This document shows positions 1 to 10,450 of a stretch of 64,000 nt of DNA, piece after piece. Origin of the DNA: Megalopta genalis. Its lineage: Eukaryota > Arthropoda > Insecta > Hymenoptera > Halictidae. Every line of letters starts with the position of its first letter. Position 1 is the first letter of the stretch. The DNA lies in the NCBI RefSeq assembly GCF_051020955.1, contig NC_135016.1, forward strand, positions 32,185,131-32,249,130, read 5' to 3'. Under the pieces are notes generated by a model, which was not told where the DNA came from, did not search any database, and was given only the letters and a program-made list of their open reading frames with translations. The translations under genes were made by a program, and so were the position numbers.

Positions 1-418
1 TCCTGATTGCTCGCCGACGCACTTAGCTATCGCCAGCTTCAAAGAATGCAGTTAGTACGTTTTAATTACTTTTAACGCGTTTGATGCAACTATATGATTA
101 TATAATGAACTTAACAAGACGTATTAAAGAAATATTACTATCATTCAGTCAGATCGTATAATTTGTAACGTATCAACTGACAGCTTGAAATTCTTTTATG
201 ATGTTTTTCTTATTTGGACCATTGAATTGATATATTTTTCTAACATCAAATTTTGTTAAAATTATAATAAAACTCGCGGAAGATTTTAATAAATGTATGC
301 TTGTCCCTTTTACGAAGCAACATAAAATAGTTCTTTTTAATGTTCCGTAAACCTAGTGTTAAAGTCTAAAGTTTCGTGTCACTCTGGATTTACATTTTCT
401 ATTTAAGACAAAAGTATA
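1..418. other. 5-HT7: Intronic DNA at left edge, nothing recognised
   Basis: This AT-rich stretch lies downstream of the donor site of receptor exon 3 on the minus strand, so it should belong to the third intron. I see no exon that would continue TM5 into the third intracellular loop on the minus strand, and no complete repeat. The next coding exon must therefore lie outside the window. Confidence 0.6.
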
Positions 419-854
419 CAAGGCGTTCCATAATTATGTTGACATCCGGAAAGGGGTGATTCCTGAGGTTATTTGAAGTAACTTTTTCCTTAGCGAAAAT
501 GCAATCCGCGGCTTCGTTTACGAGTAACCAGTGAGAGGCGAGATCAGCAGGCGCGAGGCGGCGGAGCCAATGAGCGGAACTTGACTTCAAGCGCTTGTTG
601 GCTCGGCCGCTCATTGGCTCGGCCGCTCGTTGACTCGACCGCACGTTGGCTCGTCCGCTCGTCGGCTCGGCCGCTCGTCGGCTCGGCCGCTCGGCCGCCT
701 CGCGCCAGCCGAGCTCGCCTTTCGTTGGTCACTGTTTCTCGTTAATAACTCGCATACAAAGCCGCGGATTGCATTTTCGCTAAGGAAAAAGTTACTTCAA
801 ATAATCTCGGGAGTCATCCCTTTCCAGTTCTTGACATAATTATGGGACAGCATG
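419..854. mobile_element. Foldback element, CAGGGTGTCCC family (diverged ends)
   Basis: The element is flanked by TA on both sides (417-418 and 855-856). Its ends are degenerate versions of the CAGGGTGTCCC / GGGACACCCTG termini seen intact at 5840-6204. The arms are long inverted repeats: sequence around 425-540 (with AAGTAACTTTTTCCTTAGCG and the 'cagtga' stretch) is mirrored around 720-845. The core at about 590-715 is GC-rich and made of a 16-17 bp tandem unit (GGCTCGGCCGCTCGTT). Related copies lie at 15167-15579 and 5840-6204. The open frames crossing it are by-products of the GC-rich tandem repeat and not genes. Confidence 0.8.
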
Positions 855-918
855 TACATTTCAAACGAACAACGTGCAGTTTTATCGTACCGTATGTTAG
901 ATAATAGTGGAGACTTAC

Positions 919-1162
919 TTGGATCATGACGAAGAGAGGCACGTAGAAACTGAGCAGGGTGGCGTAGATCTGATAAAAGAAATTTTGGCAGACGACGCAG
1001 TGGGACGAGCCGGTGTCCGAGTAGGTGTGCTCGTTGCCCATAATCAGCAACGGCGGCAAACTGATGCAGGCTGCTCCCAACCAGACCAGGCTGACGTAAA
1101 TGATCATCCTCCGCGGAGTTCTTTTCACCCCGTACTTCAGCGGCTTCGTTATGGCACAAAAT
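919..1162 (-). CDS. 5-HT7: Serotonin receptor 5-HT7-type, coding exon 3 (end of TM3 to TM5)
   Basis: This exon encodes residues 142 (last base of the codon) to 223 of the assembled protein. It holds the end of the TM3 motif (DR-F-CAIT), intracellular loop 2 (YGVKRTPRRM), TM4 with W169 (4.50) and the PP pair at 178-179, ECL2 with C197, which should pair with C117 of TM3, and TM5 with P217 (5.50). The acceptor is CAG|A at 1162 after a GACGCAG end; the donor is GTAAGT immediately below 919, and the exon is 244 nt, leaving in phase 0. Known family: class A aminergic receptors; the KRTPRRM loop and SLPPLL stretch are characteristic of insect 5-HT7. Inferred role: serotonin-gated, Gs-coupled plasma-membrane receptor. 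The canonical DRY tyrosine is phenylalanine here (TTT). The remaining exons (ICL3, TM6, TM7, tail) are beyond the left edge. Confidence 0.93.
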
Positions 1163-2050
1163 CTGCGTCAGAACGACGAGTTTGTACAGAACCGGTTTGC
1201 GAAACACGGAACAGATCAAACAGAGCCGGTTCACGTCCCATGGTACAAACGGAAGATCTGTTTCCTTTGTCCCCGTTTCCTTCGTGTACTCTAACTTCAA
1301 TAAAGACCCGACCCCTGGTTAAGTGAAGCAACTGGTGTCCGGTCCAAAATAAATACACCCGTTTGCCCCGACTCGTCAAATACTGCACGGTGTTTTCAAT
1401 TAATTCTACGACTGCTTTTCAAAGTTTCGGGCGTAGTTCGCAGGAATTACTGCCTTCTACCTTATCAGTTCAGTGAAATGTCAACTACACGGTGAACTTT
1501 TATGATAAAAATTCGATTGTCTTAAAACCCCGGTCGTATTCATCTACATTATTATGACAATTACAACGTTTACACACGTAGATTATGTAAGCGAACGAGA
1601 GACAGGCGTCAATTAATTCGTAACCGAATCTTTCTTGTATGATCAAAGTGTCATTTTCTATCTCCGCAAACTTTCATTGTAACACGATGAACTTCGGGAG
1701 ATACTTGAAGAGTTCAGAAGCCAATCAGTTCCTGAGCATGAGACCTGAGATAATAGACTCTTCGGAACTTGCAATTAGTTAGATAACGTACTAAGGAAAC
1801 ATTGTGAAGCTTGCGGTAATAACTTCTCGGACTGTGAAAATAAATCGCGCTTGTACCGATTGTCATCCAAAGTCTCCACTTATTCCTCGACTTGTTCATG
1901 TTTTCATTATCTGTCAAGAAAACAGGATTTTGATCGCTTCCGCGCGAATAGCGATCAACGAAATAGTTCGCAATTAATCGAATCATTATTTATATGTTAT
2001 AACGACGAAATAGGTGTGAACGATTGTTTCGGTAAAAGAATTCGCCAGAG

Positions 2051-2110
2051 TAAGAATGCTTCGGATAGCAAAAATGAAACTTTGCGGCATACGTTCAGGA
2101 TTAAACGCTA
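2051..2110. repeat. 60-bp flank shared with a second locus
   Basis: This segment next to the MITE at 2111 is present in inverted orientation next to another MITE copy (48534-48596), with the same junction to the MITE. The similarity covers TAAGAATGCTTCGGATAGC and continues to the MITE. It is not part of the MITE consensus elsewhere, so the two loci share host or other-repeat DNA as well as the MITE. Confidence 0.75.
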
Positions 2111-2330
2111 CAGTAATGTCTCTCTAATCGACGCTCAGATTGTGCAGAAAAATGGACAATTTGGGAAGAGGAGATTTGCGGTTATTCGAGTCTCGCGGCT
2201 CGTTTTTATAATCGTTGACAATCGGTAACCATAAAAAACGAGCCACAAGGCTCGATAATAATCGCATCCCCTCTTCCCAAATTGTCCATTTTTCTGGACA
2301 ATCCGAGCGTCAATTAGAGAGACATTACTG
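2111..2330. mobile_element. Palindromic MITE, CAGTAATGTC family, complete
   Basis: A 220-bp near-perfect palindrome beginning CAGTAATGTCTCTCTAAT and ending with its inverse, flanked by TA (2109-2110, 2331-2332). Each arm contains AATGGACAATTTGGGAAGAG and CGAGCC..GGCTCGTTTTTATA, so transcripts would fold as a long hairpin. It is non-coding. The TA flanks suggest mobilisation by a Tc1/mariner-type transposase (inference). It is the clearest full-length copy in the window. Confidence 0.9.
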
Positions 2331-2404
2331 TACTTCCTACGCTAACGCAGTGAAATTTTTCTTTAGTTTTGCGTGAAACTTGTGGTACCACGGATACCAC
2401 TCAC

Positions 2405-2700
2405 CGATCGACGGAGATCATGCAGAGGTTCAGGATGCTGGCCGTGCAACTGAGCACGTCGAAGCTAACCCAAACGTCGCACATAATTGCGCCGAAGGAC
2501 CAATTACCGGAGATCTCGTAGAGCAACGCCATCGGCATTACCAGAAGAGCGACGCAGAGATCACTAACTGCCAGGCTCACCAGCAGGTAGTTGCACGGTC
2601 TTCGCAGCTTCCTAACGAGAAACACGGCAACGCAGACCAGAATATTGCCGATCACGGTCCCGACGATGATAGTACCAAGCACCAGGGCGATAAGTATTGC
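2405..2700 (-). CDS. 5-HT7: Serotonin receptor 5-HT7-type, coding exon 2 (TM1-TM3)
   Basis: This 296-nt exon encodes residues 44-142. It begins after a pyrimidine-rich CTTTCTGTTCCGCAG acceptor and ends at CG|GTGAGT in phase 2. It contains TM1 with G61-N62 (N1.50), ICL1 RKLRRPCNY, TM2 LAVSD (D90 = 2.50), ECL1 with W110, C117 (3.25), D124 (3.32, the amine-binding aspartate), and S139-V-D-R. Spacing from D124 to R142 is 18, as expected in aminergic receptors. CNYLLVSLAVSDLCVALLVM is highly conserved in insect 5-HT7 and distinguishes it from the 5-HT1A type. It joins exon 1 in phase 0 across a 17.5-kb intron. A different aminergic subtype is possible but less likely. Confidence 0.95.
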
Positions 2701-2828
2701 CTGCGGAACAGAAAGACGTCGAAATTATACGGCGCGATCTTGGTTATTCGAAAGAATCGAGAAAGCATTAGTATAATTCCTTATAGGGCAGTGGATCCAG
2801 TTACTGTGGGATGAATGAGATATATTAA

Positions 2829-3850
2829 CCCTTATAATAACCCTGTCCCCTCTCGTGGAACATCGTAATTCTAGCATATCACTCGAATGTCCCCTCTCGT
2901 GGGACATTAAAGTTTATTAGTGATTACGGGGAATTGAGTTATTTCAGCGCAACTTTTTGAGATATGCATGTTTTCCTGAAGTTTTCTCTTGAAATGGCAC
3001 AAGAAATCAAATCAAAATATAGTAAAATTACTAAGATATATACAAGAAATGTCAGCGAGTTTTGACGAGAACGTGAGAGGCGTGCTCACGACGGTCCGAG
3101 CACTTCAAAGACGCCACTTGAAAAGAGCGATAAGACAAGTTTGTAGAAGAAAGATCGGTATGCGAACATAGCACGCACTGTATAGTGAGATTTATAATCA
3201 TAAAATCTGGAGGAAAAGATTTTCAAAGCTGAACTCAGTCTGGTTTGAAGCGTCGAGCGGTATAGATAGATCTAACGAGTGAGAAAATCGGAAAAGTGAT
3301 TCTTCTCTTGGTAAATAAATTGTTTGGTAAAAGTTTTTTTGGTAAATATTATCTTGTGAGTTAGTAATAACAATTAGAAATTTTCAACCTATGTATTTAT
3401 TCATATTTTTTATTAGAACAATGGCTAAACGTTCAAACACGAATGAGTCTCATGACACAAGTAGTAGCGAAGTTGAGCTCCAGATAGACGTTTATACAGA
3501 TATGTTAGAAATGTTACACAGAAATGTTACTACAGATATGTAGAAGGATTTCTTCTTCGTTTTGATAGCAGTGATAGTGATATCGTCCAAGCAACAAGGC
3601 GACGAGAGAAAGAGTTCGCATAGATAGCGATTACAACAACAAAAGAAAATTATAAAAAATAAAATATTGATTTTTTTACAAATTTCTCGATTTCAGCCAA
3701 TTCATATAAGTCCAATATCATTATAATATGTTAGTTAGTTCCAAAACCATACTAAATAATACGAGGGTCTGTAAATGCCCGTTTCTGCCGAAAAATGGCG
3801 CCAAGTAGCTGGTAGCCAACGTCCAGAATGGTTCGGAGTGCTAAGGAGTG
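2829..3850 (+). mobile_element. piggyBac-type non-autonomous element A (right end lost)
   Basis: The left end follows TTAA at 2825-2828 and carries two GTCCCCTCTCGTGG subterminal motifs. The sequence is an inverted, roughly 95% similar copy of the complete element at 31950-32964, including the terminal block near 3740-3850 (GTAGCTGGTAGCCAACGTCC). Its right terminus (CGGAGTGCTAAG) runs straight into another piggyBac-like sequence without its own TTAA. A 60-codon frame at 2989-3171 and a short Ser/Asp-rich frame from 3421 (MAKRSNTNESHDTSSSE) resemble remnants of a transposase N-terminus. There is no catalytic region. Confidence 0.8.
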
Positions 3851-4371
3851 TTTGCGGACGACTGTTTGCGGACGGCAGCCCAAGCATTTTTGCCGTTCGT
3901 TGAAGTTAATTATATTTATATATTATTATTTGGACTATTATGTATGAAAATTACCCTACTATAACATTATGTCTAAAAGAAGCAGGAAAGATGTTACATT
4001 TTGTGACATCAGCAGCAGTGATGATGAGTTTTATGTTGAGTCAAGTGACAGTCAAGTGACAGACGAAAATTCTTGGATGATTTATCTTAATTTTAGGAAT
4101 TTATATTACCGCCATCTTCGAAATTTTTGTTAAAATCTAAAATTTCCACGGCATAGTGTTAATTATTAATATAAATTTGTTAATTTAACCGTAGGCTCAG
4201 AACGAATTTCAGTTTGACTTTCTGTGTCACTACCAGAGAAACCAGAAAAGTTTTCCACATATTTATAATCTTATAATAATATAATTATATCTTATAACAT
4301 TTTTATTTTATATCCAATACCTGTCGTCCACAGCGACGCAATACCCGTCGAGCGGCTTCGTCCGCAAAGGG
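3851..4371 (+). mobile_element. piggyBac-type patchwork ending at TTAA 4372
   Basis: This block begins with GTTTGCGGACGACTG and ends with its inverse (TCCGCAAAGG) before TTAA at 4372-4375. It contains an internal end resembling the MITEs at 18132 and 61475 (GGCATAGTGTTAA at about 4151-4163). It appears to be several piggyBac-like termini fused end to end behind element A. Only a small N-terminal coding remnant (3969-4133) survives. Confidence 0.65.
3969..4133 (+). pseudogene. piggyBac-like transposase N-terminal remnant
   Basis: The frame starts MSKRSRKDVTFCDISSSDDE and is 54 codons long. The basic start followed by a Ser/Asp/Glu-rich stretch is typical of piggyBac-family transposase N-termini; the DDD catalytic core is absent. 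The 3' half (about 4060-4130) is the inverse of DNA found in the MITEs at 18132-18452 and 61475-61796, so those MITEs probably descend from the same source element. Family assignment is inferred from composition and TTAA context, not from a full alignment. Confidence 0.5.
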
Positions 4372-4375
4372 TTAA

Positions 4376-5839
4376 ATTTTTTGTTCATATAAAATAAGCA
4401 AAGTAGAAGAATAACAAATATTTAACATGTCTTGTTCGATTAATATAAAGTTAATAATGTTCGAAGACAAACCGAAGGCACAGTCTAAACATTAAATATT
4501 AACGAAGCTTCGAGGGAACAGTACCAAATGAACAGAATTAATTGGCTCCCGATTCTTCGATAGAAATCGACAATCGGGCATCTCTGTCGGGCGATTTCGA
4601 AAGCCCATGGAGACATATTTCGCACGCTTTTTCCGGCACCTGTTGCGTTTCACGTTCGTCTGCTTTGCTCAGTTTTATTACCATTTATGAGAAGTGTAGC
4701 GTTTGTTAAGCAAGAATATTGTCATTTTGTTCAGACATTGAGCCGTCTTTCTGCTGTGAATGTAAGTACTGCTGTTCGTGACAACAATTTATTTAATTGC
4801 CAAAAATTCAGTAATCAAGCGACGATTCAAATACGGTAAATCAAAATGGCCCCGCAATCGTCGTCCGACGTTTGAAAATGAAACTGTTAAACGGTACCAT
4901 TGATTCGTGTTATAGCTTCAATTTTATTTAGTTACCCATTGATGCAACAATAAAATACAAATAATTTACAAAAGAACATTGTTAAAACAACGATACAGAT
5001 TTAAAATTCCGTGCTATGAATTAATAATAATCATATTAAGTTAACTTGACAAAGTATCGAATCACTTGATAATCGATCAAATATCAACCGAAAATCTCTG
5101 CAAAAACCAGCAGATTCAGTTTCACATTCACGAAATCCACGATGGTAAGATGCCACGATTTCTTTCTTAATCCCCGAAGCCGTTATCGTGTTTTCAACAG
5201 CCAAGCACGTTTCGCGTATTACTCGAGTTTCGAGTTATGCGGTAGTATGCAATTGCACCCGGCAATTGCAGCGCCGTATTCATCAGCGATGTTTTCTCCG
5301 AGGAAGCTGGAAGCGATTAAGCCCGGCGAACTTTTCCTTTATGATGTTTTCTGTCTCCGCCCGGCAGGCAAAGTAATACTATGTCCCGATTACCGGAACC
5401 ACCCTGTATAAATGCGCATCCAAACTCCATTGAAGTTAGATTAAATCGCGCGCATTTTAATTACACGCCGGCGCGTGTGCGTTGAAGTTGAGCGACCGAT
5501 ATTGAATATAATTCACGTTATTTCGGCTCGTGTGTATACAAAACGCGCAACTTATCGTCTGCCGCGTGAAATATTACGGGGCCGAGCCATCGCGAACAAA
5601 AGTTTCGCAATCTGCATTTTCCAGCTGCAAATTTAGTTTTACGCTCGTCATCGAGCATCAGCGGGGAGAATTTAATTGAGTCCCGTGATCGCAACTAATC
5701 ATCCTGTCGCGACGATTGCTCTCGGCTTTCAACGATTTCATCTAATTACCGGGAACGTAATGCAGCTGTAACATTATGATATTGTGTCGACGAAGTACCT
5801 AAATGCTAAATAATTGAACTCTAGCTGCACGATGTTATA
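4376..5839. other. Intronic DNA without recognised gene
   Basis: I see no conserved exon or complete element here. A solitary terminus resembling the CAGGGTGTCCC family (ACCACCCTGTATAAA) lies at about 5399-5413. The segment 5440-5760 is less AT-rich than its surroundings and may be old unique intronic sequence. Confidence 0.5.
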
Positions 5840-6204
5840 CAGGGTGTCCCAAAAATGTCTCGCAATCCGAAAGTGGCGGGTTCCTCGGATCATTCGAAGC
5901 AACATTTTCCTTTACAAAAATTTTCTCCGAGGCACCGTTAACGAGTTATTAACGAAAAACAGTGACCGATGAGAGGCGAGCTCGGCTGGCGCGAAGCGAC
6001 CGAGCCAATCAGCGGAACTGGGCTTCGTGCGCTGGTTGGCTGGGCCGCCTCGCGTCAGCCGTACTCGATTCTTATTGGTCACTGTTTTTCGTTAATAACT
6101 CGTTAACGGTGCTTCGGAGAACATTTTTGTAAAGGAAGAAGTTACTTCAAATGATCCGAGGAACCCGCCATTTCCGGATTGCGAGACATTTTTGGGACAC
6201 CCTG
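5840..6204. mobile_element. Foldback element, CAGGGTGTCCC family, intact ends
   Basis: It begins CAGGGTGTCCCAAAAATGTC and ends with the inverse, GACATTTTTGGGACACCCTG, flanked by TA on both sides. The arms are inverted repeats of about 150 bp (CGCAATCCGAAAGTGGCGGG at the left, its complement at the right; AGTGACC(G/A)AT inner). The core is GC-rich (CTCGGCTGGCGCG). It is non-coding, 365 bp, and the best-preserved of three related copies. Confidence 0.9.
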
Positions 6205-7178
6205 TAGATCCAACGAATAATACATAGGGAAAAATCCAGGGACCATAACTGTATTAATTAACATGAAAAATATCGTCGCACGACAATTATTATGTTCATA
6301 CAAATGTTTTTAGTCGTAAGAAATAGTTGTACGAGGACGGCTGGTCTTTGTGAAAAATAATAATTATATTCGTGAATTGCAACAAAACGTGAGATAAATA
6401 GAAGTTGTCATAAAATGAAATGAAATTCTTTTCTAATTCATCCTATTTCTAAATTTTTTAATCGAAATAATTACAAGGGAACGATATAGAATATCTGTCA
6501 TCGAGAACAATTATTGACAACAAAGAGTAATGTTACATTTAAAAATTCGAGTCTTCTTATCGCGTGATTTATTGAATAATTTCCGTTACATTTTGCGCAA
6601 CAATTTTTCAAAAAACTATAATATTATTTTTAGTTCCTGAAAACGTCTACTTGCTGGCCATGTAAATCGTGAGACCAGTGTATCATTTTCGAATTTGTTA
6701 TTGAATCGGGGAAATAATTTTGAGATTACACGGATACGTTAAAAGTATTTCCGAATATTCCAGCAACCATGCTGCAGTTCCATCCGGACAATAATACATT
6801 CATTTCTTAAAGATTGTAGGCGTATCAAGAACTTACTGATGCGGCTACACCCGTCGCATCGGACTGTTCTATATGCAAATGCTTCAGAAGTCGTTATAAG
6901 TCTCTATAGAATGTAGTTTTGCATAATGACTTGCAAGTGGTTGATTGGATCTCCGGCGTTGTAGTATGTATTACGCCACGGAATCACTGTCAATATCGCG
7001 TTCCATACTGCTGCCCTACAGCAATATCGAACTCCATCGAACGATTTTATTTATCTAAAGAGATCGAAGTTCTCGTAATAGAAATACCGTTGACCAGTAT
7101 AGGATATAGTGTAACCGAATGAACTGAAAGAATTATTCGGTGCATTGAAAAGAAAGTGAAAAGTCTGTGAAAGATGAT
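6205..7178. other. AT-rich intronic DNA, nothing recognised
   Basis: No repeat or exon could be supported in this stretch. The short open frame around 6919-7122 has no recognisable motif. Confidence 0.5.
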
Positions 7179-7354
7179 AGACTGCGGATGTTCGTGCAAA
7201 ATAAAAAGTTTCTAACTCGATTGTGAGGAACAGAAATGAAATAAAAATGTATTTCTTCTTTCGATAATTTGAATAAATTAAAGAGAAGATAGACACGTTC
7301 TTAAATTTTTCTAATATGTTATCATTTTTATCGTTAATATGTAAAATCCGCGGT
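7179..7354. mobile_element. Old MITE, GACTGCGGATTTTATGCA-type termini
   Basis: The left end reads AGACTGCGGATG..GTGCAAAATA and the right end ATGTAAAATCCGCGGTCT, an imperfect inverted pair. The interior is AT-rich, with the recurrent subterminal phrase AGTTTCTAACTCGATTGTGA. It is about 176 bp and without coding capacity. The family recurs across the window. Confidence 0.65.
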
Positions 7355-7363
7355 CTGATACTT

Positions 7364-7556
7364 GTAATTAACATATCAACATTTTTAGTTTCTTTTAACT
7401 TTTTCACTATTTTATGCTTCGCCTATACGTTTTTTCCCGTATATAATCGTTACACTGCGGATTTTATGCGTTTATGGGGAGATCGTGTAGGCGAAGCAAA
7501 GAATAGCGAAGAAATTAAAATAAACTAAAAGTGTTGATATGTTAATTGCAACTCGT
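7364..7556. repeat. Imperfect hairpin with about 70-bp arms
   Basis: AATTAACATATCAACATTTT near 7367 and the GCTTCGCCTATA block at about 7417 are mirrored by TGTAGGCGAAGC (about 7486) and AAAAGTGTTGATATGTTAAT (about 7528). The spacer overlaps the start of the next GACTGCGG-type element. The arms contain several mismatches. Confidence 0.7.
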
Positions 7557-7653
7557 TAAAATTATCTGACAGAAAAACCAAGGTTGCACGTTGTTGCTAC
7601 GTCTTGCAATCGATGCAGATAAACCTTCACTTTGCATAAAGATCCGCGGTCTG
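7452..7653. mobile_element. Old MITE, GACTGCGGATTTTATGCA-type termini
   Basis: The left terminus is CACTGCGGATTTTATGCGTT and the right terminus TTGCATAAAGATCCGCGGTC. The right subterminal part has the family phrase GCAATCGATGCAGAT. It is about 202 bp and non-coding. Confidence 0.7.
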
Positions 7654-7879
7654 TTAATAATGAATCCAATTAATATTCGGACACTTTTTGAAACAGATTA
7701 TGTTTTCCAAAATTGTATCAACGACCTGCGAACAGATCTTTGCTGTGATAAATGTTTGCTTGATTTTAATACTGCATCGTAACGATAGTACGTGTTAGCG
7801 TTCTGCTAGCAAGCAGAGCGACGAATAAATATAGTGAACGAAGCGGAATTGTTTTCGTATTGAACGAACGATTGCATTC

Positions 7880-7945
7880 TCCTCTCTCTTTCTTTCTTCC
7901 TCTCTTTCTCACTCACACACACATACACACACAAAACAGCTTATC
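7880..7945 (+). repeat. Imperfect (TC)n-(CA)n microsatellite
   Basis: A pyrimidine-rich CTCTCTCTTTCTTTC run passes into CACACACACATACACACAC. It is a simple repeat with no coding meaning. Confidence 0.8.
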
Positions 7946-8373
7946 TGATACGACCCACGTCAGTAAACACACTTATTATTGCGTTCACGGTGAGCAACGA
8001 TCGAACCGAGCAATGTTTCGTTTTATGTTCGATACAGAGCAGATCATAATTCTTGGGAGAGGTTTCTCCTCGCAGGGAACATCGCGCAATTCAAAGTTGT
8101 CGATTCCACTGAAACTTGGCACTGTTGGCACACGTGTAAAGCGTAAAGCATCAACAAATATTCGACACGTATATCTTTTATAGCTGCCTGCTTTTATGTT
8201 TAGAGGTCGGGCATTTCTTTTCGAAAATGTCTTGCTCCCGAAAAGGAGAATAACTCGAACGAAATGTCGAAGTATTACTCGTTTGGTCTTTTTCCTTGTT
8301 AGTCAATTGTTAGAAAAATAAAAAGGAGCTCCATTCCTTATCGATTAATATTGTCTCGCGCAATTAATAATTA

Positions 8374-8729
8374 CTAGTCTGCGGATCTTTGCGCAAAATC
8401 AAAATTATCTGCATCGATTGCGACCAACATGGGTCAAATGGATAATATCATAATCGATAATATTATAATAGATAATTTAGATATATTATATTATAATAGA
8501 TAATATAGATATATTATATTATATTATAATAGATAATATAGATATATTATATTATATTATAATAGATAATATAGATAATATATAATAGATATATCACAAT
8601 AGATAATATTTGATAATATCAGTAAGTTGAAAATAATACATAGATGTTTCTACATTCTTTTAATATTTTCATTGTTTCGAATTTCGTCCATCTATTTTTG
8701 TCACAGACGCATAAAATCTGCAATCTAAT
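8374..8729. mobile_element. Old MITE, GACTGCGGATTTTATGCA-type, with AT-rich expansion
   Basis: Left end AGTCTGCGGATCTTTGCGCA, right end CGCATAAAATCTGCAATCT. The left subterminal region has the family phrase AATTATCTGCATCGATTGCG. The interior at 8445-8610 is a tandem array of units like ATAATAGATAATATAGATAT, which explains why this copy is longer. Confidence 0.65.
8445..8610 (+). repeat. AT-rich tandem repeat
   Basis: Repeated TATTATATTATAATAGATAA units with a period near 40 bp. It lies inside the old MITE described at 8374-8729. Confidence 0.75.
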
Positions 8730-9612
8730 AAAAATCGTAGTACGAGTGCATACAGTTACGTGTACAATATTTTATTAAATAGTCTCACACTTCCTTTTTA
8801 ACTTTATGAAACGAATATAGAATAATACCGATGATTTGCTCGATATAATTGATATTACTTTACGTTCGTTTGTATAGCCTTTTTTTCTCTTTGCAGAACA
8901 GAGAGAAAAAAGAATCGTGGACGTTATAAGTAACAGTATTAAAACTTGATTAATTGACCATACTTTTTATTTCTAAGATTTCAACAAGCGTTGCAAAATA
9001 AACCCATCGCGTTGATCGCAAACCCTCGAGCCGCGAAATAAATCGGAATTATCTTTGTAATTAAATTGGATACTGTATCAAACGTACAGTTCCATTTCAG
9101 ATAATCTTTTGCGGCGCGGCGACGCGACTGTGTTCGCATGAACGTATTACATTTACCGCGGCTTATTCCGGTGACCATTTTCACCGGAAAAATTACGACG
9201 TTATTATTACCGCGTTTTGTCGTCCTTTATCGAATTATTATTTGAAAAAAAAACTGTTGACGAATATTCGAATCAAGTTATGCATTTGCAAATAATTATT
9301 GCCAACAAAAATATAGAGACATTTTTGGAGATATTCGTCACTGAACTCGTTGACGTTTTGACTTTGTTCAATTTCGAATGTAAAAGGAATATTAACATTT
9401 AACAATTAACATTGACATTTATAACAAATTTATAGTAAAAATTCATTATTAGGCGAAAAAGTAAGAAACAAAATTTGATACAACATTTTTTTATCCGGAG
9501 CTTTATTTTCAGGAAAATCTACTTCGAAAGTTTGTTCATCTTTGTAAAGGATTTAGTTGTCGTCTATTCTTCTAACGCAGTTGCCTCTGGCCTGAGTGTT
9601 TACAAACATTAA

Positions 9613-10132
9613 CTCTTTCGGTACGAGCGCGCTGTCCGCCGTGACACTCCCACTGTTCGGGGTGCCGCGCCGAAAATGCGCACATAACGCAGGATCAGTC
9701 CACTTTTATACGAAGATTTTCTTAAGCGTTAATAAGTAATGACTGTGCTTAATCCGTTTCTAAATCTTTTGTTTCCTGTAAACATTCTGTAAAGGGTCTA
9801 CAATATGTTAAACTCTATGAACAAGTTTCGAAGAAAAATATAATCTGAAATTTTTTTAATCAATTCAGATCAAACGACAATTATACCTGTAGCTGTTTTT
9901 TCGGAATCCTTGTAAGAAAAGACTTTATCCGTTTGAGTCCCAGGGATTATTCAGAAAATACGGTCGAAAAATGTCAAACAGCGTGATAGCGCTGCTTGGA
10001 ACTCAAACGGTTATTAGAATAATTTCTAATATGCCAGAAATATGGCTCACATGGATGCCAGATGTATTCGGCACTCGTCCATACTGGTCATCAGATGGAT
10101 GCCGAATATATCCGGCGCTCGTACCGAAAGGA
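9613..10132. mobile_element. piggyBac-type MITE, 520 bp
   Basis: Flanked by TTAA at 9609-9612 and 10133-10136. Ends CTCTTTCGGTACGAGCGC and GGCGCTCGTACCGAAAGGA form inverted repeats of about 18 bp. The right interior has a partial tandem duplication (ATGGATGCC...CGAATATATCCGGC). There is no transposase. Confidence 0.8.
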
Positions 10133-10450
10133 TTAATTGTTGCGAACTACTGTCCATTGTTCATAAGAAGTCCATTGAGAAAAGTGTGGGACCGATTCCC
10201 ACCAACCTACCCATGTAAACAACCTCGCAGAAGTAGCGTTTCCCATATTGGCAGAAACGATCCCCTCCTATTATCTCCAACTTAGCCACAACACTGAATT
10301 TCCACGAAATGAGGGACTCGAGTTCGATCGATTAAAAACAAAGAGCGCCTCCTAACTCTCGTCACGTCTCGCTCCCCCGTGGTCGCCGTGGTCAGTAATC
10401 CCCTGCTCGGTTGTACTATGAATTCCGGTCCACTCTATATTGTAGAGATG

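Larger units (their letters stand above)
1163..2404 (-). other. 5-HT7: Intron 2 of the 5-HT7-type receptor gene
   Basis: The intron is 1,242 nt with a GTGAGT donor (just below 2405) and a CAG acceptor (1163-1165). It interrupts the arginine codon of the DRY-like motif (CG|A), a phase-2 position. It contains one complete CAGTAATGTC palindromic MITE (2111-2330); the rest (about 1170-2050) shows nothing recognisable. Confidence 0.9.

Noticed and set aside
797..1388. Overlapping frames on both strands around exon 3 (907-1326 plus, 797-1300 minus, 1149-1388 minus)
   Set aside because: They are shadows of receptor exon 3 or read through its splice sites into the intron; only the minus frame with KRTPRRM and TM4-TM5 is coding.
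2380..2814. 144-codon plus-strand frame over exon 2
   Set aside because: Antisense shadow of the TM1-TM3 exon; no membrane or domain signature of its own.
2989..3171. 60-codon frame repeated almost unchanged at 32622-32804
   Set aside because: Its conservation is explained by the two piggyBac-type elements being recent copies; no catalytic motif, so not called as a gene.
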